Shown in pieces: positions 1 through 7,586 of a stretch of 64,000 nucleotides of DNA. Origin of the DNA: Faecalibacterium sp. An121 (GTDB lineage Bacteria > Bacillota > Clostridia > Oscillospirales > Ruminococcaceae); NCBI RefSeq assembly GCF_002160915.1, contig NZ_NFLM01000001.1, positions 62,001 to 126,000 on the forward strand, read 5' to 3'. Under the pieces are notes generated by a model, which saw only the letters and a program-made list of their open reading frames with translations, was not told the origin of the DNA and ran no database searches. Positions within the stretch are counted from its first letter, which is position 1. Each line of letters begins with the position of its first letter. The position numbers and the translations under genes are program-made.

Positions 1-1912
1 CGGCCAGATGGGCGACGGCGTCGCTCATGGCGTCGGCGTCTTTGGACAGCTGCTCCAGGGTGGAAGTCTCGCTGCGGGTGCTCAGGCTCTGGCTGACCGC
101 ACGCTTGGCGTTGATGGTGGCGGCCAGCTGGCCCATATAGGCGTTGATGGCGGGCAGCAGCTGCTTGCGGGCCATCTCCAGCATGGTCAGCGCCTCGATG
201 TTGATGATCTTGGCGTAGTGCTCCATCTCCACCTCGTAGCGGCTGAACATCTCGGTGCGGGTCATCACCCCGAACTCCTCCATCAGCTGGATGTTCTTGG
301 GGGCGATCAGCGCGGGCAGGGCCGCGGGGGTGTACTTCTTGTTGGGCAGGCCGCGGCGCTCAGCCTCGATCTCCCACTCGGCCGAATAGCCGTCCCCGTT
401 GAAGATGACCCGGCGGTGATCCCGGATGGTCCGCTTGACCAGGGCGATGACGGCGCTGGTGAAGTCCTCGGCGCCCTCCAGCTCGTCGGCGTAGCCCTTC
501 AGCTCCTTGGCCACGGCGGTGTTCAGGATGGTGTTGGCGTCGCTCAGGTTCTCATGGGAACCGGGCATACGGAACTCGAACTTGTTGCCGGTGAAGGCGA
601 AGGGGGAGGTGCGGTTGCGGTCGGTGGTGTCCTTGCTGAACTTGGGCAGCACGTCCACGCCCAGGTCCATCTTCATCCGCATAGGGCCGGCGTAGGGGGA
701 ATCGGAGGCGATGGCGTCGATGACGGCCTCCAGCTCCTCGCCCACAAAGATGGAGATGATGGCGGGAGGCGCCTCATTGGCGCCCAGACGGTGGTCGTTG
801 CCGGGGGTGGCCACCGAGGTCCGCAGCAGGTCGGCGTATTCATCCACCGCCTTGATCACCGCCGCCAGGAACACCAGGAACTGCAGGTTTTCCATGGGGG
901 TGTCGCCGGGGTCCAGCAGGTTCTCTTTGCTGGTGCTCATGGACCAGTTGTTGTGCTTGCCGCTGCCGTTCACCCCTTCAAAGGGCTTTTCGTGCAGCAG
1001 GCAGACCAGGCCGTACTTGGGGGCCAGCTTCTGCATCATCTCCATGGTCAGCAGGTTGTGGTCGATGGCCACGTTGGAGGTGTCGAAGATGGGGGCCAGC
1101 TCATGCTGGCAGGGGGCCACCTCATTGTGCTTGGTCTTGGCGGGGACGCCCAGCTCCCACAGCACATCGTCCAGCTCCTTCATAAAGGCGGACACCCGGG
1201 GACGGATGGTGCCGAAGTAGTGCTCCTCCAGCTCCTGGCCCTTGGCTGCGGGGGCGCCAAACAGGGTGCGGCCGGTCAGGATCAGGTCCTGGCGCTTCTC
1301 ATAGTCCTCTTTGGGGATGAGGAAATACTCCTGCTCGGGGCCCACGGTGGTGGAAACGTAGTCGGTGTCCTTGCCGAACAGCTTGAGGATGCGCCGTGCC
1401 TGGATGGACAGGGCCTTCATCGAGCGCAGCAGAGGGGTCTTTTTGTCCAGGGCCTCGCCGGTGTAGCTGACAAAGGCGGTGGGGATGCACAGCACGTCAT
1501 CCTTGACGAAGGCGTAGCTGGTGGGGTCCCATGCGGTGTAGCCCCGGGCCTCACAGGTGGCGCGCAGGCCGCCGGAAGGGAAGGAGGAGGCGTCGGGCTC
1601 GCCCCGGACCAGCTCCTTGCCGCTGAATTCCATGATGGCGGTGCCGTCCCCCACCGGGCTGACAAAGCCGTCGTGCTTTTCGCTGGTGATGCCGGTCAGC
1701 GGCTGGAACCAGTGGGTGTAGTGGGTGGCGCCCAGCTCCATGGCCCAGCGCTTCATGACGCTGGCCACTACGTTGGCCACTTCGATGTCCAGAGGGGCGC
1801 CCTTGTGCAGGGTGTCCTTCAGGCTCTTATAGGTAGCACTGGGCAGACGCTCCTTCATCACATGCTCGTTGAAGACCTTGCTGCCGTAGATTTCCATAAC
1901 GTTGGCTGCCAT
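1..1912 (-). CDS. glnN: Glutamine synthetase type III (C-terminus beyond window)
   Basis: ATP-dependent condensation of glutamate and ammonia to glutamine, the main cytoplasmic ammonia-assimilation step. The reverse-strand frame from ATG 1912 runs open to the window edge, giving about 637 residues beginning [23 protein letters not shown] hallmarks are visible: [32 protein letters not shown], and the nucleotide/metal-binding stretch around [17 protein letters not shown]. Family members are about 700 residues, so roughly 60 are missing here. An AAGGAG site lies 9 bases before the ATG. It has its own promoter and a hairpin-bearing leader, suggesting nitrogen-responsive control. The long opposite-strand ORF over this gene is a shadow. 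GSIII identity is very likely; the regulation is inferred. Confidence 0.95.
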   Translation of the reverse strand, partial: MAANVMEIYGSKVFNEHVMKERLPSATYKSLKDTLHKGAPLDIEVANVVASVMKRWAMELGATHYTHWFQPLTGITSEKHDGFVSPVGDGTAIMEFSGKELVRGEPDASSFPSGGLRATCEARGYTAWDPTSYAFVKDDVLCIPTAFVSYTGEALDKKTPLLRSMKALSIQARRILKLFGKDTDYVSTTVGPEQEYFLIPKEDYEKRQDLILTGRTLFGAPAAKGQELEEHYFGTIRPRVSAFMKELDDVLWELGVPAKTKHNEVAPCQHELAPIFDTSNVAIDHNLLTMEMMQKLAPKYGLVCLLHEKPFEGVNGSGKHNNWSMSTSKENLLDPGDTPMENLQFLVFLAAVIKAVDEYADLLRTSVATPGNDHRLGANEAPPAIISIFVGEELEAVIDAIASDSPYAGPMRMKMDLGVDVLPKFSKDTTDRNRTSPFAFTGNKFEFRMPGSHENLSDANTILNTAVAKELKGYADELEGAEDFTSAVIALVKRTIRDHRRVIFNGDGYSAEWEIEAERRGLPNKKYTPAALPALIAPKNIQLMEEFGVMTRTEMFSRYEVEMEHYAKIINIEALTMLEMARKQLLPAINAYMGQLAATINAKRAVSQSLSTRSETSTLEQLSKDADAMSDAVAHLA

Positions 1913-1988
1913 AAATCCTACTCCTTACTCAACATTGTCCATTCTTGTGCATCTCACCGCCCCCGGGCAGGGACGGGGCCGCAAACAC

Positions 1989-2024
1989 AAAAGGCGCTGC
2001 GAGTCGGAGGTGACTCACAGCGCC
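1989..2024 (-). promoter_or_regulatory. Attenuator-like hairpin in the glnN leader
   Basis: Arms at 2012-2024 and 1993-2005 form a 13-bp stem (one G-T pair) with the hexaloop ACCTCC on the transcript strand, followed directly by TTTTGTGTTTG. It starts about 10 nt after the predicted transcription start and looks like an early intrinsic terminator. The loop is complementary to a Shine-Dalgarno sequence. A hexaloop recalls ANTAR targets, but the conserved G at loop position 4 is absent. Confidence 0.55.
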
Positions 2025-2042
2025 GTTGCTGCTTATGTATGC

Positions 2043-2071
2043 ATTATACCGGCTGGATGTCCAAAAAACAA
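2043..2071 (-). promoter_or_regulatory. glnN promoter
   Basis: Reverse-strand -35 TTGTTT (2066-2071), 17-bp spacer, -10 TATAAT (2043-2048). The leader would be about 124 nt. Confidence 0.7.
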
Positions 2072-2171
2072 TAGACAAAACTGACGATTTTGGCTGTGGA
2101 AAGCTGCGGGATTTTCAGCCAAACGCTTTGAATCGCCGGTCCTTGGAACAAGAGTGTGACTTTTGCGGGCC

Positions 2172-2768
2172 TCAGCGCCTGCGGCGGCGGGGCCGGGCAT
2201 AGGCGCTGTAAAAGCCGAAGGCGGTGCCGCACACCCCGCCTACGATGTGCATGAAGTTGGCCACGTTGTCCTGTACGAACAGGATGGCGTAGATCTGATC
2301 CCCCAGGTAGAGGGCGGCCACCAGCAGCATGGTGACGGGGATGCCTCCGGTGCCGCCTGACAGGGAGGCCAGCATGATGAGCATGAACACGATGCCCGAC
2401 GCCCCCAGCAGCGCCACCCCGGGGAACAGGATGCACTGCAGCACCCCCGACACAAAAGCGGTGAGGACGATGGCCTGCAAAAGGGGAACGCTGCCGTACT
2501 TTTCCTCCATGGGCGGGCCTACCACCAAAAACAGCAGCATATTGCTCAAAAAGTGTTCCAGGTCGGCGTGGCCCAGCACATGGCCGAACAGCCGCAGATA
2601 GAACAAAGGATCTTTCAGGGAGGAACGGTAGACGCAGAACAGGTGGGTGGTGGTCCAGCCACCGGTGGCGCCGTCCAGGGCCAGGGCCCCCAGAGACAGC
2701 AGGAAAAAGGTGAGGACCACAGGGGAATTGTACTGGAAGCTGATGCGGAATTTGGCGTGTTTCGTAAG
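2172..2768 (-). CDS. Rhomboid-family intramembrane serine protease
   Basis: Membrane protease that cleaves transmembrane substrates within the bilayer. The frame shows several hydrophobic helices and the rhomboid signatures HFLSNM (HxxxN), GASGIVF (catalytic Ser) and NFMHIVGG (catalytic His with GxxxG-type glycines), in family order. A basic C-terminal tail ends in RRRRR. The start is odd: the homology-like N-terminus reads LTKHAKFRISF and an AAAGGAG site lies 6 bases before the Leu codon CTT at 2768, where an ATG would be expected. The nearest in-frame ATG is at 2966, far upstream and overlapping the carD promoter. Coordinates use the CTT codon as the best-spaced position (198 residues). Family call is firm; the start is uncertain. 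Confidence 0.8.
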   Translation of the reverse strand, partial: LTKHAKFRISFQYNSPVVLTFFLLSLGALALDGATGGWTTTHLFCVYRSSLKDPLFYLRLFGHVLGHADLEHFLSNMLLFLVVGPPMEEKYGSVPLLQAIVLTAFVSGVLQCILFPGVALLGASGIVFMLIMLASLSGGTGGIPVTMLLVAALYLGDQIYAILFVQDNVANFMHIVGGVCGTAFGFYSAYARPRRRRR

Positions 2769-2903
2769 AGCCAGCTCCTTTCGGGGGCGGTGAGGTGCAG
2801 TCGTACATTTTATTTTAACACAAAGCGGCGGCACTTTCCAGTACAGAGGACATTCCTCACTGTATAAGACACGTAAAGAGGGCGAAAATTCGACATTTTG
2901 CCC

Positions 2904-2933
2904 TTGAACAGAAAAGACGGTTTGTGGTATAAT
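2904..2933 (+). promoter_or_regulatory. carD-like gene promoter
   Basis: TTGAAC (2904-2909), 18-bp spacer, TATAAT (2928-2933). Transcript leader about 125 nt to the ATG at 3064. Confidence 0.75.
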
Positions 2934-3063
2934 GATCGTATATACGAAGAACAGGATCGCCCGCACTGCCGCCCGTCCCGCTGTCTGCCGCCGGCATGGG
3001 GTGCTGTTCTCCAGTGCGTATAGGATGTTTTCCTGCGGCCGGCGGGGTGAGGAGGGATGCAGT

Positions 3064-3585
3064 ATGTTCCGGAAAGAGGATTATGTGGTGTATGGGGATC
3101 TGGGCGTGTGCCAGGTGCAGGACATCGTGGAGCGCAAATTTGACGGGCTGGACAAGGCCCATCTGTACTATGTGCTGGCCCCGGTGTACCAGGACGGGGT
3201 GCTGTATGTCCCGGCGGACAACCCCCGCATCTTCCTGCGGGCGGTGATCTCGGCGGAGGAAGCCAACCGCCTGATCGACCAGATCCCCACGATGGAGGGG
3301 AAGGCGTTCCACAGCCGCAGCTCCCAGGAGCTGAGCGCCCACTATGAGGAGGCCATGCGCACCCACAGCTGCGCCGATTTGATCCGGCTGACCATGTCCA
3401 TCCACACCAAAAAGAGGGATCTGGCCAGCCAGAAAAAGAAATTCGGCCGGGTGGACGAGCATTTTATGAAGCGGGCCGAGGACAGCCTGAACGGGGAGTT
3501 TGCCATCGCGCTGGGCATCCCCCGGGAGGAAGTGCCGGGGTATATTTCCCGGCGGATCGCCGCCCTCGCCCTCGCCAAAAGCTGA
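3064..3585 (+). CDS. CarD/CdnL-type RNA polymerase-binding regulator
   Basis: CarD-like proteins bind the RNA polymerase beta subunit through an N-terminal Tudor-like RNAP-interaction domain and stabilise open promoter complexes. The 173-residue protein begins MFRKEDYVVYGDLGVCQVQDI, the typical start of this domain (residues about 1-65, with YVLAPVYQDGVLYVP). An alpha-helical, charged C-terminal half (70-173) follows, as in CdnL DNA-binding domains. The ATG at 3064 was chosen over the upstream in-frame ATG at 2932 because GGAGG lies 8-10 bases upstream and the longer N-terminus lacks family character. Single-gene unit with its own promoter and terminator. A general, possibly stress-linked, transcription role is inferred. 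Confidence 0.88.
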   Translation: MFRKEDYVVYGDLGVCQVQDIVERKFDGLDKAHLYYVLAPVYQDGVLYVPADNPRIFLRAVISAEEANRLIDQIPTMEGKAFHSRSSQELSAHYEEAMRTHSCADLIRLTMSIHTKKRDLASQKKKFGRVDEHFMKRAEDSLNGEFAIALGIPREEVPGYISRRIAALALAKS

Positions 3586-3590
3586 CCCAA

Positions 3591-3619
3591 AAAAAGCCCG
3601 CCTCAATGGCGGGTTTTTC
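3591..3619 (+). terminator. Bidirectional terminator after carD-like gene
   Basis: GCCCGCC-TCAAT-GGCGGGT hairpin preceded by A-run and followed by TTTTT; can serve both the carD side and the convergent membrane-protein gene. Confidence 0.85.
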
Positions 3620-3621
3620 TG

Positions 3622-3775
3622 AGCGTGTCGAAAAACGACACGCTTTAGGGGGAACCCATTTCTGCCTGCTGCGCAGGTCAGAAATTCTTTCCCCCTAATA
3701 TCCCCCTGGGGACAAAATTTAGCGCTGAACCGCGCACTCAGCCTTACGGCCTCGCACACTCTCAGCGCTAAATTT
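3622..3775. repeat. Cluster of intergenic palindromes
   Basis: Three perfect or near-perfect inverted repeats sit side by side. (a) AGCGTGTCG/CGACACGCT, 3622-3630 and 3636-3644. (b) A compound cruciform 3646-3697 with outer arms TAGGGGGAA/TTCCCCCTA, middle arms ATTTCTG/CAGAAAT and inner arms CCTGC/GCAGG. (c) AAATTTAGCGCTGA (3715-3728) with TCAGCGCTAAATTT (3762-3775), 33-nt loop. A small TCCCC/GGGGA palindrome lies at 3701-3712. No coding signal. Resembles REP/BIME-like elements; origin unknown. Confidence 0.7.
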
Positions 3776-3780
3776 CCCTG

Positions 3781-3826
3781 TATGTGTCCTGTCCATCCGC
3801 ACATGTCGGCTGGACAGGACTTTTTT
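3781..3826 (+). repeat. 46-nt hairpin repeat, copy 1
   Basis: Stem GTCCTGTCCA/TGGACAGGAC with an inner CCG/CGG pair and loop CACATGT, followed by T6. The same 46 nt with one substitution recurs at 32006-32051. Both copies lie between convergent genes, next to another terminator. Confidence 0.85.
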
Positions 3827-3856
3827 ACAGTCTGGGGCGGCTTTCATGGCAGGCTG

Positions 3857-4549
3857 TCACAGCAGCTGGGGGCCGCCGTACCAGATCAGCGCGGCGCCGG
3901 CCAGGCTGACGGCTCCCGGTATGATGTAGGAGGAGACTTTGCTCAGGACCTGCTCCAGCTTGTGGATGGCGGCAGTGCCGTGCAGCCGGTTGTAGCCGAA
4001 ATAGAGCAGCATCAGGGGCAGGCAATAGATAAAGGTGTAGAGAAGGATGAACAGCAGCACCAGCAAAAAGGGCAGGTGATACCCGGCCAGCAGGGCCAGG
4101 AAGCCGAAGTAGGGCAGGGCGCTGGTCAGTTCCAGCAGGCAGAACACCACGCCCATCACAAAGAGGGAGAAGGGGTTCAGCTGGGCGGGCTGTTTGGGGC
4201 TGTCCGCCTCTGCCTCGGGAGCGGCTCCGGCCAGGGAGAGCCGGCGGGTGCGGATGATGAGGCGCAGGCCGACGGTCAGGCACCCCAGCCCCAGCAGCAG
4301 GGCCGAGCCATACAGCTGGGTGGGCCAGTTGCCGGCGGCCCAATCCAGCAGGCGGGCCAGCTGGGCGGCGATGCCGTAGTAGACGGCCAGGCCCAGCAGG
4401 GTGTTGGTCAGGAATCCGCCCATGGTAAAGAACCAGGTATCGCTCTTTTTGCGGGCGGAAGCGAGCAGCAGCATATACTGGGCGATGGCGGTGGGGTTCA
4501 GGCTGTCAAAAAAGCTGGCGGTCAGGGTGGTGCCGATCAAAAGCCACAT
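3857..4549 (-). CDS. Polytopic membrane protein, LysE/GAP (SfLAP)-like
   Basis: A 230-residue protein with about six hydrophobic segments and a charged central loop (RTRRLSLAG...DSPKQPAQ, about residues 105-130). The N-terminal helix TTLTASFFDSLNPTAIAQYML, with a conserved-looking NP, is the feature of GAP/LysE/cytochrome-c-biogenesis-like transporters, which export small molecules or electrons. The start at ATG 4549 is supported by AAGGAGGAGAACT directly upstream; the longer frame to 4639 would run through the leader terminator. It has its own strong promoter and an attenuator-like leader, so expression is probably ligand- or stress-dependent. Substrate unknown. Confidence 0.6.
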   Translation of the reverse strand: MWLLIGTTLTASFFDSLNPTAIAQYMLLLASARKKSDTWFFTMGGFLTNTLLGLAVYYGIAAQLARLLDWAAGNWPTQLYGSALLLGLGCLTVGLRLIIRTRRLSLAGAAPEAEADSPKQPAQLNPFSLFVMGVVFCLLELTSALPYFGFLALLAGYHLPFLLVLLFILLYTFIYCLPLMLLYFGYNRLHGTAAIHKLEQVLSKVSSYIIPGAVSLAGAALIWYGGPQLL

Positions 4550-4608
4550 AGTTCTCCTCCTTGCAGGTGCTGTGGTCGGGGCCTTGGTGTACAACCGAAA
4601 AAGGGCAG

Positions 4609-4665
4609 AAAAAAACGCCTTGGACCATCCCTCCTTCAAAGGCCTACAGAGGGCGGCAAGGCGTT
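4609..4665 (-). terminator. Terminator-like hairpin in the leader of the GAP-like gene
   Basis: On the transcript strand AACGCCTTG (4665-4657) pairs with CAAGGCGTT (4622-4614), followed by a T7 run. The 34-nt loop holds CCCTC/GAGGG, and the preceding TTTACC/GGTAAA hairpin could pair alternatively. It sits between the promoter and the gene it must regulate, so it is an attenuator candidate. No known riboswitch class is recognisable. Confidence 0.6.
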
Positions 4666-4696
4666 TACCCGGCGGTAAATCATTCAGAACGGGGTC

Positions 4697-4725
4697 AGTA
4701 TAGCAAACCGTGCGGGAAAAGTCAA
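4697..4725 (-). promoter_or_regulatory. Promoter of the GAP-like gene
   Basis: Reverse-strand TTGACT (4720-4725), 17-bp spacer, TATACT (4697-4702), giving a leader of about 140 nt. Confidence 0.8.
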
Positions 4726-4736
4726 GGGGAGATCGC

Positions 4737-5225
4737 TCAGGTGCGGGTGCGCTCCCAATAGGCGCCCATGCTCTGGCCCGGCTGGCCGGTCACCTCGTCG
4801 GACAGGTAGCCGGACAGGCCGCAGGGAGCGGGGTCCCACTGCCGGGCGGCGGTCACGGTGGGGTATTCGATCTCGGCGTACCAGAAGGCGCCGGGCTGGC
4901 CGGCATCCACATGGTTCACCTCCAGGTGGCAGCCATCGGGCAAAAGATAGGTGCGGCGCAGCTTTTCGATCAGGGGCTTTGCGATGATCCGGGCGGCCAG
5001 CTGGTCAAACAGTTTCTTTTCGATGGGCTGTTCGATCTCCTCCCGGGCCAGGCCCCCCGCCGACTTGAAGCAGAGGATATAGCGGGTGGGGCCGCCGGTC
5101 TTGGCCTCCTCCCGGATCCGGACGGTGGGCTGTACGCTGATATAGCCCTGCCGCATCCGGAACTCCTCTACCAGGGGCAGGCCGTCGGGCCAGCCCTCCA
5201 CCATCCATTTGCGTTCGATCTCCAT
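4737..5225 (-). CDS. CYTH-domain triphosphate-tunnel protein
   Basis: CYTH proteins are beta-tunnel enzymes acting on inorganic or nucleoside triphosphates. The 162-residue protein begins MEIERKW, carrying the ExExK signature at residues 2-6. Alternating basic and acidic strands follow (RMRQGYIS, RIRE, CFKSAG, EIEQPIEKK, RRTYLL, HLEVNH, YAEIEY), as expected for the tunnel wall. ATG 5225 is preceded by AAAGGAGGACCTGCGCT. The gene starts 22 bp after the mscS stop, so the two are probably one transcript. Exact substrate cannot be told; triphosphatase is more likely than adenylate cyclase for a stand-alone CYTH in Firmicutes. Confidence 0.82.
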   Translation of the reverse strand: MEIERKWMVEGWPDGLPLVEEFRMRQGYISVQPTVRIREEAKTGGPTRYILCFKSAGGLAREEIEQPIEKKLFDQLAARIIAKPLIEKLRRTYLLPDGCHLEVNHVDAGQPGAFWYAEIEYPTVTAARQWDPAPCGLSGYLSDEVTGQPGQSMGAYWERTRT

Positions 5226-5247
5226 AGCGCAGGTCCTCCTTTCAGGT

Positions 5248-6345
5248 TCAGTTTTTGTTTTCCACCGGCTTGATATACACGCTGGTGGAGGGGAAAGCGA
5301 AATCCAGCCCGTCGGCCCGCACCACATCCATCAGATCCAGGTTCAGGTCGTTGCGCATCCGGTAGAAGGTGCCGGCGTCGGGGGTGCGCACATAGGCCGA
5401 GACCAACAGGTCGATGCTGGAGGCCCCGAACCCGCTGACCTCCACGATCACCGAATCCTCGTAGGTGTAGGGGCTGGCCTTGAGCATGGCCCGCAGGTCC
5501 TCCATCAGCTTTTCCAGCTGGGCGCGGGTGGCGCTGTACTCCACCCCCAAAGTGAAGCGGTACAGCCGCTTGGTCCGCTCGGTGCCGTTGTTGACGGTGG
5601 AGCCGCAGACGTTGCTGTTGGTGAGGATATAGAGGGAGTTGTCCAGGGCTCGCACCCGGGTGGAGCGGAAACTGATGTCCTCCACCGTGCCCTCGATGTC
5701 CCCCACGACGATCCAGTCGCCGATCTGGAAGGGGCGCTCGATGAGGATCATCAGCCCGCCGAACAGGTTGCTGGCGGTGTCCTGGGCGGCCAGGGAGATG
5801 GTCAGGCCAAAGAGGCCGGCGCTGGTGATGATGCCCGACACCGGCAGGCCCAGCTCCTGGGCAGCCATCAGGATGCCCAAAAGGATGATCACTACTTTGT
5901 AGACTTTCACCAGGACGTTCTGCAGCGTCTTGCTGGTGCGGATCTCATCCCGGGAGGTGGTGAGCAGCAGGCTGGTCAGCTCGGAGGCACCGTACAGGCC
6001 CCAGCTCAGCAGCAGGATGCAGAAAAACCGGTAAAGCGTCAAAAACAGCGGGCGGGCGGGCACCGTGCCCCAGGGCAGGGAGACAAGGCCCAGATACAGC
6101 CCGGTGAGGAGGGCGGTATAGGCCGCAGGCCGGACGAAGCTGCCCAGCAGGATGCTCACGGCCCGGGAGGGCCAGTGGATGTGGAGCAGCCGGGGGAACA
6201 GCCACCGGGACAGCCAGCGGCTGACCAGCCATCCCGCCAGCGCCAGCAGGACGGCGCAGGCGCACCGGGCCGCAAAGGCGGGAAGGCCTTCCAGCAAAAG
6301 GGCGCCCCCCAGGGAAAAGCTCAGGTCTTGTATCTGAAAAAGCAT
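5248..6345 (-). CDS. MscS-family mechanosensitive channel
   Basis: Small-conductance mechanosensitive channel that opens under membrane tension to release osmolytes. The 365-residue protein has about four to five N-terminal hydrophobic helices (to about residue 160). The pore-lining TM3 region follows (GIITSAGLFGLTISLAAQDTA), then the beta-rich cytoplasmic vestibule (PFQIGDWIVVGDIEGTVEDISFRSTRVRALDNSLYILTNS), the diagnostic MscS core. AAGGAACC precedes the ATG. It has its own promoter and is first in an operon with the CYTH gene. Larger than E. coli MscS (286 residues) because of extra N-terminal helices, common in YnaI/YbdG-like members. Confidence 0.93.
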   Translation of the reverse strand: MLFQIQDLSFSLGGALLLEGLPAFAARCACAVLLALAGWLVSRWLSRWLFPRLLHIHWPSRAVSILLGSFVRPAAYTALLTGLYLGLVSLPWGTVPARPLFLTLYRFFCILLLSWGLYGASELTSLLLTTSRDEIRTSKTLQNVLVKVYKVVIILLGILMAAQELGLPVSGIITSAGLFGLTISLAAQDTASNLFGGLMILIERPFQIGDWIVVGDIEGTVEDISFRSTRVRALDNSLYILTNSNVCGSTVNNGTERTKRLYRFTLGVEYSATRAQLEKLMEDLRAMLKASPYTYEDSVIVEVSGFGASSIDLLVSAYVRTPDAGTFYRMRNDLNLDLMDVVRADGLDFAFPSTSVYIKPVENKN

Positions 6346-6401
6346 GATGGTTCCTTTCTTTGAGGGTTGATTCGGGCGGATGGGACAAATTCAGCCCTTT
6401 T

Positions 6402-6430
6402 ATTCTAGCATAGATCGGCCCCGCAGGCAA
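6402..6430 (-). promoter_or_regulatory. mscS promoter
   Basis: Reverse-strand TTGCCT (6425-6430), 17 bp, TAGAAT (6402-6407). Confidence 0.65.
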
Positions 6431-6468
6431 ACCCTTGCCGGGGAAAAGTGTGACTTCCGTTTTCCCTC

Positions 6469-6496
6469 TTGCTTTTTCCCAGCTTTATGCTATACT
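6469..6496 (+). promoter_or_regulatory. ribU promoter
   Basis: TTGCTT (6469-6474), 16 bp, TATACT (6491-6496), immediately upstream of the FMN riboswitch. Confidence 0.7.
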
Positions 6497-6507
6497 ATGG
6501 GCAGAAA

Positions 6508-6631
6508 GTTCGTTTCGGGGCGGGGTGAGATTCCCCACCGGCGGTAGAGCCCGCGACCACTTTGCTGCAAAGTGCTGACCCGGTGTGATTCCGGGGCCGA
6601 CAGTATAGTCTGGATGGAAGAGACGATGAAC
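6508..6631 (+). promoter_or_regulatory. FMN riboswitch (RFN element)
   Basis: The conserved RFN core is directly readable: GGGGCGGGGTGAGATTCCCC, ACCGGCGGTAGAGCCCGCGA, CCGGTGTGATTCCGG, GCCGACAGTATAGTC and GGATGGAAGAGAC, enclosed by a P1 helix between about 6508 and 6631. It binds FMN cotranscriptionally and, with the terminator at 6654-6690, should switch off the riboflavin importer downstream when flavin is plentiful. Confidence 0.97.
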
Positions 6632-6653
6632 AGTTGATTTTTGACTTGTCATT

Positions 6654-6690
6654 GCGCCCTGTTGTACCATTTTGGTAGGACAGGGCGTTT
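6654..6690 (+). terminator. Riboswitch-controlled terminator before ribU
   Basis: CGCCCTG (6655-6661) pairs with CAGGGCG (6681-6687), with inner TACC/GGTA, followed by TTTTCTGTTT. Expression platform of the FMN riboswitch. Confidence 0.88.
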
Positions 6691-6762
6691 TCTGTTTATC
6701 TTCCGGAAAGGAGCTTTCCCCACTATTTTTGATCGGGGCGCTGCCCCGGGGAGGTAACGACA

Positions 6763-7395
6763 ATGCAAGCAAACACACAGACCACACCCATCCGCACCGG
6801 CGACCGGGACCGCATCCGCAAGCTGACGGTGACAGCCATGCTGTCCGCCGTGGCTTTCGTGCTGATGTTTTTGGATTTCCCCATCCCCATGATCATGCCC
6901 TCTTTTGTGCAGATGGACTTTTCCGACCTGCCTGAGCTGCTGGGCGCCTTTGCCCTGGGCCCGGTGTACGGCGTGCTGATCAGCCTGCTGAAGAACCTGA
7001 TCCACCTGCTGCTGGCTTCCTCCACCAATGGCGTGGGCGAGCTGTGCAACTTCCTGTTCGGCGCCGTGTTCGCCTTTGTGGCCGGCTTTGTGTACCAGCG
7101 CCGCAAGACCCGCGCCGGCGCCGTGCTGGGCGCCGTACTCGGCTCGCTGGCCATGGCGGTGATCAGCGTCCCCCTGAACTATTTCCTGACCTACCCTGCC
7201 TATGTGGTGCTGTACGGTATGCCGATGGAGACCATCCTGGGGATGTACCAGGCCATCCTGCCCTCGGCGGACAGCCTGATCAAGTGCCTGGTCATCTTCA
7301 ATATGCCCTGGACCCTGGCCAAGGGCCTGCTGGATGCAGCGCTGTGCATGCTGATCTACAAGCCCCTGTCTCCCATCCTGCACGGCCGCCGCTGA
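6763..7395 (+). CDS. ribU: Riboflavin ECF-transporter substrate-binding component
   Basis: S-component that captures riboflavin and docks onto the energy-coupling-factor module (EcfAA'T, not encoded here). The 210-residue protein has about six hydrophobic helices after a short cytoplasmic N-terminus. It shows the RibU-like stretch RKLTVTAMLSAVAFVLMF with FPIPMIMPSFVQMDFSDLPELLGAFALGPVYGV. GGGAGGTAACGAC precedes the ATG. The upstream FMN riboswitch makes riboflavin the specific substrate with high confidence. Single-gene unit ended by a strong terminator at 7430-7467. Implies partial dependence on external riboflavin, relevant to the flavoprotein reductase at 13-15 kb. Confidence 0.96.
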   Translation: MQANTQTTPIRTGDRDRIRKLTVTAMLSAVAFVLMFLDFPIPMIMPSFVQMDFSDLPELLGAFALGPVYGVLISLLKNLIHLLLASSTNGVGELCNFLFGAVFAFVAGFVYQRRKTRAGAVLGAVLGSLAMAVISVPLNYFLTYPAYVVLYGMPMETILGMYQAILPSADSLIKCLVIFNMPWTLAKGLLDAALCMLIYKPLSPILHGRR

Positions 7396-7429
7396 GCCGG
7401 CCTGGCCGTTCCGTTTTGAACCAAAGCGC

Positions 7430-7467
7430 CCCGCCGGTCTTAGGGCCGGCGGGACTTTTTTGTTTTT
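7430..7467 (+). terminator. Terminator after ribU
   Basis: CCCGCCGG/CCGGCGGG hairpin (7430-7437, 7446-7453) followed by a T-rich tract. Confidence 0.9.
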
Positions 7468-7586
7468 TGAGAAATGATAAAACTTTCGTTACATTTTTGC
7501 GCTATACTGCGCTTGGATGGGCAGTGCGCCTGTCTGTGTGGGAAAGAGTTGCCATGCCAAGCATGGCGGAAAGGAGCGTGATCGGG

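Noticed and set aside
1989-2024. ANTAR-type antiterminator target in the glnN leader
   Set aside because: Hexaloop is present but the conserved G at loop position 4 is not, and no second matching hairpin is seen.
8-2074. Long forward ORF of 688 codons over glnN
   Set aside because: Antisense shadow: Gly/Val/His-rich translation without domains, while the reverse strand reads a full type III glutamine synthetase.
2857-3804. Two reverse ORFs starting MCGWTGHI (also at 30824-32029)
   Set aside because: The shared start is due to the 46-nt non-coding repeat; the rest are shadows of carD-like and ZIP/HMA genes.
4609-4690. Known riboswitch (fluoride, ZTP, preQ1, guanidine, lysine) before the GAP-like gene
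   Set aside because: None of their conserved cores can be read; only a generic attenuator architecture remains.
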